A stretch of 36,998 bases of DNA from Streptomyces albospinus (lineage in GTDB: Bacteria > Actinomycetota > Actinomycetes > Streptomycetales > Streptomycetaceae): assembly GCF_014648695.1 (NCBI RefSeq), contig NZ_BMRP01000001.1, positions 649,819 to 686,816 of the forward strand, written 5' to 3'. Positions 1 to 7,881 of this stretch are shown piece by piece (positions within the stretch are counted from its first letter, which is position 1; every line of letters begins with the position of its first letter). Under the pieces are notes generated by a model. That model saw only the letters and a list, made by a program, of their open reading frames with translations. It was not told the origin of the DNA and made no database searches. Made by a program: the position numbers and the translations under genes.

Positions 1-139
1 CGGCAGCCGGATCAAGGCGTAGGTTCACCCCAATCCCGGGGAGCAGAGCTGTTCAAGCGGAGATCCCCGTGCTGGCATGCGCTCGTCATCCGCTCCTGGG
101 CCCGCTCAGCGGGGCCAGGACGACCGGAAGGAAGAGCCC

Positions 140-793
140 ATGCTCAGCACGCTCGGTACCGGCGCCGCGGCGGCGGCCCTGCTCCTCGGATCGGCGCTCC
201 CCACCTCGACGCCCCGGTGGGGCGACGACCCGCCGGCCGGCAAGATCGTCATAGACGTCGCCACGGTCAACGGTTCGGGTTGCAGACCCGGCAGCGCCGC
301 CGTGGCCGTCGCCCCCGACAACACCGCCTTCACCGTCACCTACAGCGAATACCTCGCCCAGGCCGGCGGCGCCAGCAAGCCGACCGACGGCCGCAAGAAC
401 TGCCAGATCGCCCTCAACGTCCATGTCCCGCAGGGGTTCACCTACGCCGTCGCGCGGGCCGACTACCGCGGATACGCCTCGCTCGCGCCGGGCGCCAAGG
501 GCCTGGAGCAGGCGAACTACTACTTCCAGGGCGACCCGCACACGGCCCGCGCGACCCACACCTTCAGCGGCCCCTACGGGACCGACTGGCAGACCTCGGA
601 CCAGACCGACGTCGACCAGCTGGTCTACGCGCCCTGCGGCGAGGAGCGCTACTTCAACATCAACACAGAGCTGAGGGTGGACGGTTCGCAGGCCGACCCC
701 AAGGCCACCAGCTACATGGCCATGGACTCCACCGACGGCAGCATCAACACCCTCTACCACTTCGCCTGGAAGCAGTGCCCCGCCACCAGGTGA
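140..793 (+). CDS. DUF4360-family secreted protein
   Basis: Predicted 217-residue exported protein of unknown function. ATG at 140 was chosen because a purine-rich GGAAGGAAGAG lies just upstream; longer in-frame starts have no ribosome site. The N-terminus (MLSTLGTGAAAAALLLGSAL) is a hydrophobic signal-like segment of about 20 residues, with few basic residues. The rest has the features I know from the DUF4360 family: an early NGSGC motif, a central CQIALNVHVPQGFTYA segment followed by YRGYA, a YYFQG segment, and a C-terminal CGEERYFNINTELRV stretch. Spaced cysteines (in NGSGC, KNCQ, APCGE and the final KQC) suggest disulfides outside the cell. The gene is convergent with the conservon operon and separated from it by two hairpins. 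The 139 bases upstream contain no gene I recognise. Function unknown; family assignment is from memory of the motif pattern. Confidence 0.82.
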   Translation: MLSTLGTGAAAAALLLGSALPTSTPRWGDDPPAGKIVIDVATVNGSGCRPGSAAVAVAPDNTAFTVTYSEYLAQAGGASKPTDGRKNCQIALNVHVPQGFTYAVARADYRGYASLAPGAKGLEQANYYFQGDPHTARATHTFSGPYGTDWQTSDQTDVDQLVYAPCGEERYFNINTELRVDGSQADPKATSYMAMDSTDGSINTLYHFAWKQCPATR

Positions 794-826
794 CGGGGAG
801 CCGGGACATCCGCAACAGCTGATACC

Positions 827-858
827 GGGGCCCGCACGCGCGCTCGCGTGCGGGCCCC
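827..858 (+). terminator. Hairpin after DUF4360 gene
   Basis: Perfect 14-bp inverted repeat (GGGGCCCGCACGCG, loop CGCT, then its complement), 34 bases after the DUF4360 stop codon. There is no T-run, which is usual for Streptomyces terminators. Inferred transcription terminator. Confidence 0.7.
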
Positions 859-943
859 GCGCCGCGCCCGCACAGGCGCGTACCGCGCCGCCCCGGCGAA
901 GGCTCTGCGAGGCGCCTGCGGGGCCGTGCTGGGCGCGGAGCAC

Positions 944-988
944 GACGAAAGGCCCCCGCATCCGGCAGGTGTGCGGGGGCCTTTCGTC
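944..988. terminator. Bidirectional terminator between convergent genes
   Basis: Perfect 17-bp inverted repeat (GACGAAAGGCCCCCGCA and its complement) with an 11-base loop. It lies between the DUF4360 gene and the convergent end of the first conservon. The GAAAGG/CCTTTC base of the stem gives a short U-tract on both strands, so it can end transcription from either side. Confidence 0.85.
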
Positions 989-1068
989 GAACGGCGGATA
1001 CGCCGGGCACGGGGTGTGCGGCGCGACCGGTGCCGTAGGGCCCGTCCGGTGGGTCCGGCCCGGGTCCG

Positions 1069-1647
1069 TCAGCGCAGGCGGGCCATCAGGGCGTGCTCGA
1101 CGAGCGTGATGAGCGCGCTCTTGGCCTCGCTGCGGTGCCGGGCGTCGGTGGTGATGATGGGCGCGTCCGGGCCGATCTGGAGCGCCTCACGCACCTCGTC
1201 CGGCGTGTAGGGCTGGTGTCCGTCGAAGCCGTTGAGGGCGATGACGAACGGCAGTCCGCTGTTCTCGAAGTAGTCGACCGCCGGGAAGCAGTCCGCCAGC
1301 CGGCGGGTGTCGACCAGGACCACCGCGCCGATCGCGCCGCGGACCAGGTCGTCCCACATGAACCAGAAGCGGTCCTGGCCGGGCGTACCGAAGAGGTACA
1401 GGATCAGGTCCTGGTCCAGGGTGATCCGGCCGAAGTCCATCGCCACGGTCGTGGTCGTCTTGTCCGGCGCGTGCGTGAGGTCGTCGATCCCCGCCGAGGC
1501 GGAGGTCATCACGGCTTCGGTACGCAGCGGATTGATCTCTGAGACGGCCCCGACGAACGTGGTCTTGCCCACGCCGAAGCCGCCCGCCACCACGATCTTC
1601 GCGGAGGTGGTGGAGCGGGCTGCACCGCTAGAGCTTGCGAAGTCCAC
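1069..1647 (-). CDS. cvnD2: CvnD, conservon small GTPase (distal conservon)
   Basis: 192-residue Ras-like GTP/ATP-binding protein, last gene of the operon. The P-loop GGFGVGKTTF is at about residues 22-31, a switch-region TTTTVAMDFG segment at about 65-74, and a G3-like FGTPGQ at about 86-91. The NKxD motif of classical GTPases is not evident; the corresponding region reads VIALNGFDG, a form I know from the MglA-like CvnD family. GTG at 1647 gives a 20-base overlap with the end of cvnC, exactly as in the neighbouring copy at 6361-6954, which supports the start. CvnD is known to associate with the other Cvn proteins at the membrane in a complex compared to eukaryotic G-protein systems. Numbering (2) follows position relative to gltX in S. 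coelicolor and is inferred. Confidence 0.93.
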   Translation of the reverse strand: MDFASSSGAARSTTSAKIVVAGGFGVGKTTFVGAVSEINPLRTEAVMTSASAGIDDLTHAPDKTTTTVAMDFGRITLDQDLILYLFGTPGQDRFWFMWDDLVRGAIGAVVLVDTRRLADCFPAVDYFENSGLPFVIALNGFDGHQPYTPDEVREALQIGPDAPIITTDARHRSEAKSALITLVEHALMARLR

Positions 1648-2257
1648 TGAGCACCCTTTCGAGCAGTGTCACATCTGGCTGTCCGCCGGCGGTCTCGTCT
1701 CCGCCGGGCTGATGGATGGCGACGAGTCCGGCCTCCGCCAGGTCGGCGACGAGGATCCGGGCGACGCCGAGGGGGATGGAGAGGAGGGCCGAGATCTCAG
1801 CCACTGATTTGATCTCGCGGCAGAGATGGCAGATGCGCTGGTGCTCCGGCAACTGTCCCTGCAACTTGCCGGGCTCGGCGGTCGTGCTGACCAGCGCCTC
1901 GATGGCGAGCTGGTAGCGGGGCCGGGTCCGGCCTCCGGTCATCGCGTACGGCCGCACGAGCGGATTGTTCGCACCCGTGGGGGCCGGCTCGGGCGCCGGC
2001 CGGTGGGGCTGCACCGGCTGGATGCGCGGTGCCTGCGGCTGGTCGTACGGCGACGGCTCGTACGGCGCCGGCCCGGAGGGCCGGGAACCGTACGGACCGG
2101 GCTGTTGCGGAGCGCGCTGCGGCGGCTGCGGCGGCTGGGGCCGCTGCTGCCTGCGGCTCGGCGCAGACGGGAAGTTGAAGCGGTTCTGTTGGGCGTCGCC
2201 CTGCGGACCGGACTCCTGTCCGGAACCGTACGGGTAGCCGCTCGGGGGCGTTGCCAC
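1628..2257 (-). CDS. cvnC2: CvnC, DUF742 winged-helix protein with long Pro/Gln-rich N-terminus
   Basis: 209-residue DUF742 protein. GTG at 2257 is preceded by GGAGGAGAC, a strong ribosome site. The first 100 or so residues are a disordered Pro/Gln/Tyr-rich segment (runs such as PQPPQPPQRAPQQPGPYG). The conserved domain begins at LVRPYAMTGGRTRP, followed by RYQLAIEALVSTT and HQRICHLCREIKSVAE, then a helix-turn-helix-like segment rich in small residues ending at VAIHQPGG. The C-terminal SGLRKL is encoded by bases that also encode the start of cvnD. The equivalent protein of the neighbouring conservon has only about 30 residues before the DUF742 core, so the disordered head is specific to this copy. 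Its role in the Cvn complex is known only as part of the set. Confidence 0.9.
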   Translation of the reverse strand: MATPPSGYPYGSGQESGPQGDAQQNRFNFPSAPSRRQQRPQPPQPPQRAPQQPGPYGSRPSGPAPYEPSPYDQPQAPRIQPVQPHRPAPEPAPTGANNPLVRPYAMTGGRTRPRYQLAIEALVSTTAEPGKLQGQLPEHQRICHLCREIKSVAEISALLSIPLGVARILVADLAEAGLVAIHQPGGDETAGGQPDVTLLERVLSGLRKL

Positions 2258-2341
2258 GTCTCCTCCTCCAACTTGCCTGTCTGACGCCGGTCGCGCCACC
2301 GAACCCTATGGCGCGGTGGCGGGAAACGCACTGCCTGTCTG

Positions 2342-2764
2342 TTAGTTGAGAAGGCTGCCCTGCAGTTCTGCGCGCAGGTCGGGCGTCAGAACGGTGCCCG
2401 CGCGGTCGACCAGCAGGGCCATTTCGTAACCGACGAGGCCGATGTCGCACTCGGGGTGCGCCAGTACGGCCAGCGACGATCCGTCGGAGACGGACATGAT
2501 GAAGAGGAAGCCGCGCTCCATCTCCACCACGGTCTGGTTGACGCTCCCGCCCTCGAAGATGCGGGAGGCGCCGGAGGTCAGCGACGTCAGGCCGGAGGCC
2601 ACCGCCGCCAACTGATCTGCTCGGTCCCGAGGGAAGCCCTCGGACATGGCGAGGAGGAGACCGTCCGCGGAGACCACGACCGTGTGGGACACCCCGGGGG
2701 TGTTGTCCACGAAGTTGGTGATCAACCAGTTCAGATTCTGCGCCGCCTGGCTCATCGGGCTCAC
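2342..2764 (-). CDS. cvnB2: CvnB, roadblock/LC7 protein (distal conservon)
   Basis: 140-residue roadblock/LC7-domain protein, an MglB-like partner for the CvnD GTPase. The GTG at 2764 sits 7 bases after GGAG and follows immediately on the cvnA stop codon; the ATG three codons later (2755) has poorer spacing. The sister gene at 7459-7881 has a TTG at the same position, giving the same 140 residues. Core motifs are the N-terminal AAQNLNWLITNFVDNTPGV, a central SADGLLLAMSEGF and the C-terminal GYEMALLVDRAGTVLTPDL. Apart from the stop and start codons, the protein differs from its sister at one residue (Ser versus Thr in EGGSVNQ), and the DNA is almost identical too. Confidence 0.93.
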   Translation of the reverse strand: MSPMSQAAQNLNWLITNFVDNTPGVSHTVVVSADGLLLAMSEGFPRDRADQLAAVASGLTSLTSGASRIFEGGSVNQTVVEMERGFLFIMSVSDGSSLAVLAHPECDIGLVGYEMALLVDRAGTVLTPDLRAELQGSLLN

Positions 2765-2765
2765 A

Positions 2766-5700
2766 CTAACGCTCCTGATCGTAGGTGCTGCCGGGGCCGA
2801 AGCCCTGTTGGTCATTCTGGGGGACCCCCGAGGAGGGATCCATGCCGGCGCTGCGCCCCTGCTGGACACCGCGGCGCAGATTGCTCAACCTGCCGCGGAC
2901 GTCCTCCGGGGCGCGGGAGACCTGGGGGCCGCCCTGCGCGGTCTGCTCCGCGGTGCCTTCGACCAGGTTGGCCTTGGGCACCCGCCGGGGGAGGCCGGAT
3001 GCGGTGACCCCGCCCGCCGTCGGCTGGCGCAGTCGCTCCGCCCTTTGCCAGCGCTCGTCGTTGGCGCTGCGCCAGACAGAGCCGTCGTCCTGGCCGATCT
3101 CCGGTTCGGTCCGCTGCTGAGCCTGCGGGGAGCCGCCTCCGCGGCGCGGAAGGCCGGCGTCGGTCAGCGAGTGGATCGCGCTCGCGGTAGGGCCGGGACG
3201 CTCGAATGTTACGCGCTCAGACGCATCAGCGGGAGCGGCAGTTGCATTCCGGTCAGATTCCGCTTCGGTTCCGAAGTGGCCGTCGTATGCCGGGCGTTCG
3301 GCCCACTCGTCCGCGGGGCCCGGTTCCGGCGCGGCGAAGGGGTGCTGGCCGGTGGTCTGCGCCGGGCTCGGCTCGCCGAACGCCTGGCCGCCGTGGGAGC
3401 GGTCGTTGTAGAGCGGTTGATCGGCTTCCGGATAGGCCGGCTCGGGATAGGCCGGCTCGGCGTAGGCGGGCTCTGCGTAGGCGGGCTCGGCGTAGGCGGG
3501 CTCTGCGTAGGCGGGCTCGGCGTAGGCGGGCTCTGCGTAGGCCGGCTCGGCGTAGCCCTGGTGGCCGGAAGGCACCTCGTCGCGGAACAGCGGCCGGCTG
3601 TCGTCCTGGCCGCCGGCCGGCTGCCCGCCGGCCGCCTGGGCCTCCAGCGCCGCGCGGCGCTCCTCGCGGAACAGCGAGCGGCCCACCGGGTCCAGCCCGG
3701 TCGCGCTGTCGCCGTGCCCGTACGAGTGGTCGTCGAAGCCCAGCTCGGCCGCGGTGCGGTGGTTGTTCTCGTACGGCGTCTGCTGGTGCTCGGGGACGAT
3801 CCGGGAGACGGTGAAGGTCTCGTCGAACTGGTCCTCGCCGCCACCGCCGTGGGTGATCGCCTCCGGCAGCATCACCAGCGACGTGGTGCCGGCCTGCTCG
3901 CCCGAGGGGCGCAGCTGGACCCGGATCCCGTGCCGGTCGGCCAGCCGGCCGACCACGAACAGGCCCATCCGCTGGGAGATCGCGGCGTCCACGTTCGGGG
4001 GGTTCGCCAGCTTGTGGTTGATGTCCGCGAAGTCCTCGGGGGTCAGCCCGATGCCCTTGTCGTGGATCTCGATCATGATCCGGCCGTCGGGCAGCCGGGT
4101 CGCGGCCACCTTCACCTTGGTCTGCGGGGAGGAGAACGTGGTGGCGTTCTCCAGCAGCTCGGACAGCAGGTGGATGAGGTCGGTCACGGCGGTGCCGTGG
4201 ATCTCGCTCTCGGGGACCCCGCTGAGCTCGATGCGCTCGTACGACTCGACCTCGGACGTCGCCGCCCGCAGCACGTCGATCAGCGGCACCGGCTGGTTCC
4301 AGCGGCGGCCCGGCTCCTCGCCCGCGAGGATCAGGAGGTTCTCGCCGTTGCGGCGCATACGCGTCGCGAGGTGGTCGAGCCGGAAGAGGTTCTCCAGCTG
4401 GTCCGGGTCCGCCTCGTTGTTCTCCAGGTTGGTGATCAGCTCCAGCTGGCGCTCGATGAGGCCCTGGTTGCGGCTGGAGAGGTTGGTGAAGATCGCGTTG
4501 ACGTTGCCCCGCAGCAGCGCCTGCTCGGCGGCCAGCCGGACCGCCTCGCGGTGCACCTGGTCGAAGGCGCGGGCGACCTCGCCGATCTCGTCGGTGGTGG
4601 TGATCGGGATCGGCGTCACACGGGTGTCGACCCGGCCCGGGTCCGTACGGGAGAGCTGGTCGACCAGCATCGGCAGCCGCTGCTCGGCGACGCCGAAGGC
4701 CGCGTTGCGCAGCTCCCGCATGTTGCGGCTCATCCGGCGGGCCATCATCCCGGCCACCAGGAACGCGGCGATCAGGGCGGCCAGCACGATGCCGGAGTCG
4801 ACGAAGGTGGACTGCTTGGCGTCCGAGGAGATCTGCGCCGCCTCGTTCACCGCCTTGTCCGCCAGGTCCTTCTCGATGGACCGGTACATGTCGAACTTGC
4901 CGGTGGCGGCCTGGAAGTAGGCGTCGGAGGTGACCCCCTGCGCGGCCAGCGTCTCCGGCGCCGCGCCGGACGCGATCAGCGTCGTCATCTGGTCCATCGA
5001 CGGCGGGGTGCGGAACGTCTGGCCGGCGGCCTGCGCCTGCGTCTTTGCCCGTGCGATCTGCTGCTGCGCCGACTGCTGGAGCGCCGCGGCGTCCTTCTGG
5101 AGGCGCGCCATGTCCTCGGGCGTACCGCCGGAGGTGTACTCGCCGATGGCGATGCCCTCCAGGTAGCGGTACGACGCGAACGCGGTCAGCTGCGTCTTGT
5201 GCTCCTTGCCGCCCTGCGGGGAGGCCGGGTCGACCAGCAGGTGGGTGCCGATCGAGCGCTCCAGGGACTCGGCGGCCTTCGCCAGTGAGATGGCGTAGAC
5301 GGTGCGCCCGTAGGAGGTGATGTTGCCGGTGCCCAGGCCCAGTTCGTTGGCGAACTCCATCAGCGGGTGCTGGACCGCGACGTAGCCCTCTTCGGTCTGC
5401 ACGCCCGTGAGCTTGGAGGTGAAGGCGACCTGCCGCAGCTGCGCCAGCTTGGGCTCGGTCTTCGCGAACAGCGCCAGCCGGCGGTTCAGGCCCGGCTTGT
5501 CGGGCACCGACTTGGCGGCGTCGTGGAACTGCTTCGCGGCGGCGTCGGTGGCGTCCCGCGCCTCCTGGACGACCGGGTCGTCCTTCTTGCCCTTCAGCAG
5601 CGGCGCCGCGGTGCGGTCCCGCTCGTCGATCAGGGCGTTGCTGTAGGAAAGTGCGGAGCGAACGAGTTTCGCCGTGTTCTCCGCGTCCTGCGCGTCCTGC

Positions 5701-5951
5701 CAGGTACCGAAAGAGCCATTGACGCGCAGGACGCCCAATATGAGGGCAAGGAGTACCGGGATCAGCAGAATGGCGTTCAGCCGGGTGGCCACCCGCCAGT
5801 TGCGCGGGGAGTACTTCCCGCCGCTGACCGGAGGCTGCGCGACCGGATTCTCGGACGCGTCGGAAGCCGGTACGTCACCACTGCGGGGTGGCGGGGTGAA
5901 GTTGCCCCGCCGCGGCTCCTGCGGCTCGGGGCTCGACGTGCTTCGCCTCAC
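2766..5951 (-). CDS. cvnA2: CvnA, conservon sensor-kinase-like membrane protein with YAEPA repeats
   Basis: 1061-residue histidine-kinase-like protein heading the operon; GTG at 5951 follows a GAGAGG. A short basic, disordered N-terminus precedes a first membrane helix (about 58-77, LNAILLIPVLLALILGVL). Next comes an extracytoplasmic helical domain of about 300 residues resembling NIT nitrate/nitrite-sensing domains, then a second membrane helix (about 385-405). A HAMP-like linker, an H-box (FRLDHLATRMRRNGENLL, around 522) and a GHKL ATPase domain follow, with N-box LSELLENATTFSSP near 595 and G1 DKGIGL. The C-terminal third is disordered and contains a pentapeptide repeat (about 798-843). 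It ends in a conserved tail (SGLPRRVPKANLV ... DVRGRLSNLRRGVQQGR) shared with the other CvnA. No response regulator is present; conservon kinases are thought to signal through CvnB-D. Confidence 0.93.
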   Translation of the reverse strand: MRRSTSSPEPQEPRRGNFTPPPRSGDVPASDASENPVAQPPVSGGKYSPRNWRVATRLNAILLIPVLLALILGVLRVNGSFGTWQDAQDAENTAKLVRSALSYSNALIDERDRTAAPLLKGKKDDPVVQEARDATDAAAKQFHDAAKSVPDKPGLNRRLALFAKTEPKLAQLRQVAFTSKLTGVQTEEGYVAVQHPLMEFANELGLGTGNITSYGRTVYAISLAKAAESLERSIGTHLLVDPASPQGGKEHKTQLTAFASYRYLEGIAIGEYTSGGTPEDMARLQKDAAALQQSAQQQIARAKTQAQAAGQTFRTPPSMDQMTTLIASGAAPETLAAQGVTSDAYFQAATGKFDMYRSIEKDLADKAVNEAAQISSDAKQSTFVDSGIVLAALIAAFLVAGMMARRMSRNMRELRNAAFGVAEQRLPMLVDQLSRTDPGRVDTRVTPIPITTTDEIGEVARAFDQVHREAVRLAAEQALLRGNVNAIFTNLSSRNQGLIERQLELITNLENNEADPDQLENLFRLDHLATRMRRNGENLLILAGEEPGRRWNQPVPLIDVLRAATSEVESYERIELSGVPESEIHGTAVTDLIHLLSELLENATTFSSPQTKVKVAATRLPDGRIMIEIHDKGIGLTPEDFADINHKLANPPNVDAAISQRMGLFVVGRLADRHGIRVQLRPSGEQAGTTSLVMLPEAITHGGGGEDQFDETFTVSRIVPEHQQTPYENNHRTAAELGFDDHSYGHGDSATGLDPVGRSLFREERRAALEAQAAGGQPAGGQDDSRPLFRDEVPSGHQGYAEPAYAEPAYAEPAYAEPAYAEPAYAEPAYAEPAYPEPAYPEADQPLYNDRSHGGQAFGEPSPAQTTGQHPFAAPEPGPADEWAERPAYDGHFGTEAESDRNATAAPADASERVTFERPGPTASAIHSLTDAGLPRRGGGSPQAQQRTEPEIGQDDGSVWRSANDERWQRAERLRQPTAGGVTASGLPRRVPKANLVEGTAEQTAQGGPQVSRAPEDVRGRLSNLRRGVQQGRSAGMDPSSGVPQNDQQGFGPGSTYDQER
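3423..3557 (-). repeat. 15-bp tandem repeat encoding (YAEPA)n in CvnA
   Basis: About nine units of a 15-bp repeat inside cvnA2, encoding seven YAEPA, one YPEPA and a degenerate YPEA. On the plus strand the units alternate between CTCGGCGTAGGCGGG and CTCTGCGTAGGCGGG, so part of the array has a 30-bp higher-order period. This suggests expansion by slippage or unequal exchange. Confidence 0.9.
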
Positions 5952-6325
5952 TCGACCAACAACCTCTCGGCGCCGGCACGGACTTGCTGTGCCGTTTCTT
6001 CTGGGCGTTACTACTCCGGAGTTCAGCGAATTTCAGCACGTCAGGGCGGTGCGTTCCAAACACTGAACAAAGCTGGAGCAGTTACCGAAGGGTGCGAGAT
6101 AAAAGGGGCGTTAGGGGCGAGGCGCGGCAAAAGGCGGGAGAAATGTGAGCGCAGCGAAGCCGGGCATGCGCGTGCGGTGTCGAAAGCGACCTGATTCACT
6201 GTCGAAACGTTATGAAGCCACTTTGCGGGCGTGTCGAAGGACACAGATCGCCGCGGCCGTGAGGGGAACTGGTCCAGGGCAGGCTTCATGGCCCCCCGGT
6301 GACACCCTCGGACACAACTGCCGTC
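5952..6325. other. Spacer between the two conservons (promoter region of cvnA2)
   Basis: No gene is visible. On the minus strand it should hold the promoter of the distal conservon. Three direct copies of TGTCGAA start at 6178, 6200 and 6232, spaced 22 and 32 bp (about two and three helical turns). Read on the minus strand, one copy gives TCGACA, 17 bases, CATAAC, a weak -35/-10 pair about 250 bases upstream of cvnA2. The stretch is less GC-rich than the flanking genes. Promoter assignment is tentative. Confidence 0.4.
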
Positions 6326-6353
6326 CGGCCCGCGCCCGATGACGCGCGGGCCG
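6326..6353 (-). terminator. Hairpin after proximal conservon
   Basis: Perfect 10-bp inverted repeat (CGGCCCGCGC and its complement, 8-base loop) just downstream of the cvnD1 stop codon on the minus strand. Inferred terminator of the proximal conservon, so the two conservons are probably separate transcription units. Confidence 0.6.
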
Positions 6354-6360
6354 TCGGCGG

Positions 6361-6954
6361 CTACTGGAGGCGGGCCATCAGCGCGTGCTCGACGAGCGTG
6401 ATCAACGCGCTCTTGGCCTCGGCGCGGTGCCGGGCGTCGGTGGTGATGATCGGCGTCCCCGGGCCGATCTGGAGCGCCTCACGCACCTCGTCCGGCGTGT
6501 ACGGCTGGTGTCCCTCGAAGCCGTTGAGGGCGATGACGAACGGCAGCCCGCTGTTCTCGAAGTAGTCCACGGCCGGGAAGCAGTCCGCCAGCCGGCGGGT
6601 GTCGACCAGGACCACCGCGCCGATCGCGCCGCGGACCAGGTCGTCCCACATGAACCAGAAGCGGTCCTGGCCGGGCGTACCGAACAGGTAGAGGATCAGG
6701 TCCTGGTCCAGCGTGATCCGGCCGAAGTCCATCGCCACGGTCGTCGTGGTCTTGTCCTGGACGTGGCTCAGATCGTCGATGCCCGCGGAGGCGGAGGTCA
6801 TCACGGCCTCCGTACGCAGCGGATTGATCTCCGAGACGGCCCCGACGAACGTGGTCTTGCCCACGCCGAACCCGCCCGCCACCACGATCTTCGCGGAGGT
6901 CGTGGCGCGGGCCGGGCTCGCCTCGTAGCCGCCGTCAGAGCTTGCGAAGTCCAC
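6361..6954 (-). CDS. cvnD1: CvnD, conservon small GTPase (proximal conservon)
   Basis: 197-residue Ras-like nucleotide-binding protein, last gene of the gltX-proximal conservon. P-loop GGFGVGKTTF at about residues 27-36, FGTPGQ at about 91-96, VIALNGFEG at the NKxD position. It matches its sister (1069-1647) almost throughout: after the variable first 20 residues I count about eight substitutions. The first residues, MDFASS, are read from bases that also encode the C-terminus of CvnC, a 20-base overlap present in both copies and implying translational coupling. Known role of the family: the GTPase component of the Cvn complex, with CvnB as likely partner. Confidence 0.93.
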   Translation of the reverse strand: MDFASSDGGYEASPARATTSAKIVVAGGFGVGKTTFVGAVSEINPLRTEAVMTSASAGIDDLSHVQDKTTTTVAMDFGRITLDQDLILYLFGTPGQDRFWFMWDDLVRGAIGAVVLVDTRRLADCFPAVDYFENSGLPFVIALNGFEGHQPYTPDEVREALQIGPGTPIITTDARHRAEAKSALITLVEHALMARLQ

Positions 6955-7345
6955 TGAGCACCCTCTCCAGCAGGGTCACGTCCGGCGTGCCGCCCGCCTC
7001 GCCGCTGCCGCCCGGCTGGTGGATCGCCACCATCCCGGCCTCGGCCAGGTCCGCCACCAGGATCCGCGCCACACCCAGCGGGATGTGCAGCAGTGCGGAG
7101 ACCTCGGCCACCGACTTCACCTCGCGGCACAGGTGGCAGATCCGCTGGTGCTCCGGCAGCAGACCGGGCAGCTGGGACGGGTCGGCGGTGGTGCTCACCA
7201 GCGCCTCGATGGCGAGCTGGTAGCGGGGCCGGGTCCGGCCTCCGGTCATGGCGTAGGGGCGCACCAGCGGCTGGTCACCTTCGCTCCCGTACGGCGCTGA
7301 GCTGTAGGCGCCGTACGGGCCGGAAGTGGCGGGTGGCGGTGTCAT
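6935..7345 (-). CDS. cvnC1: CvnC, DUF742 protein (proximal conservon)
   Basis: 136-residue DUF742 protein. ATG at 7345 is preceded by GGAGGACCC, an excellent ribosome site, so the much longer open frame upstream is not coding. A short disordered head (MTPPPATSGPYGAYSSAPYG) leads into LVRPYAMTGGRTRPRYQLAI, HQRICHLCREVKSVAEV and the HTH-like segment ending AIHQPGG. The core is near-identical to the sister at 1628-2257, but the N-terminal extension is about 70 residues shorter. A 113-base gap separates it from cvnB, against 84 in the other conservon, and those spacers do not resemble each other. Confidence 0.92.
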   Translation of the reverse strand: MTPPPATSGPYGAYSSAPYGSEGDQPLVRPYAMTGGRTRPRYQLAIEALVSTTADPSQLPGLLPEHQRICHLCREVKSVAEVSALLHIPLGVARILVADLAEAGMVAIHQPGGSGEAGGTPDVTLLERVLSGLRKL

Positions 7346-7458
7346 GGGTCCTCCGGACGGGACAGCGGACTGTCGTCGGGTTGGGCCGGTGGGGGGTGCG
7401 GCACGAATGGTTGAGGGGTTACCGGGTGCGGTGCGGCGCTGCGGACGCCGCCACGCAC

Positions 7459-7881
7459 TCAGTTGAGAAGGCTGCCCTGTAGTTCTGCGCGCAGGTCGGG
7501 CGTCAGGACGGTGCCCGCGCGGTCGACCAGCAGGGCCATTTCGTAACCGACGAGGCCGATGTCGCACTCGGGGTGCGCCAGTACGGCCAGCGACGATCCG
7601 TCGGAGACGGACATGATGAAGAGGAAGCCGCGCTCCATCTCCACCACGGTCTGGTTGACGGTCCCGCCCTCGAAGATGCGGGAGGCGCCGGAGGTCAGCG
7701 ACGTCAGGCCGGAGGCCACCGCCGCCAACTGGTCTGCTCGGTCCCGAGGGAAGCCCTCGGACATGGCGAGGAGCAGTCCGTCCGCGGAGACCACGACCGT
7801 GTGGGACACCCCGGGGGTGTTGTCCACGAAGTTGGTGATCAACCAGTTCAGGTTCTGCGCCGCCTGGCTCATCGGACTCAA
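7459..7881 (-). CDS. cvnB1: CvnB, roadblock/LC7 protein (proximal conservon)
   Basis: 140-residue roadblock/LC7 protein. The chosen start is TTG at 7881, six bases after GGAG and adjoining the cvnA1 stop codon, so it is translationally coupled; an ATG at 7872 would give 137 residues. Key motifs are AAQNLNWLITNFVDNTPGV, SADGLLLAMSEGFPRDRADQ and ALLVDRAGTVLTPDL. Compared with 2342-2764, I count about ten base differences over 423 nt, mostly silent, which is much closer than the flanking conservon genes. The roadblock fold acts in bacteria as a GTPase-regulating partner (MglB type), here presumably for CvnD. Confidence 0.93.
   Translation of the reverse strand: MSPMSQAAQNLNWLITNFVDNTPGVSHTVVVSADGLLLAMSEGFPRDRADQLAAVASGLTSLTSGASRIFEGGTVNQTVVEMERGFLFIMSVSDGSSLAVLAHPECDIGLVGYEMALLVDRAGTVLTPDLRAELQGSLLN

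Noticed and set aside
3423..3557. Repeat array as a possible CRISPR
   Set aside because: Units are 15 bp, contiguous and in frame with cvnA2; there are no unique spacers.
2646..5288. 880-codon plus-strand open frame opposite cvnA2
   Set aside because: Low-complexity Val/Gly/Arg/Leu composition with no recognisable domain. The minus strand carries an unambiguous kinase with normal codon bias, so this is a shadow.
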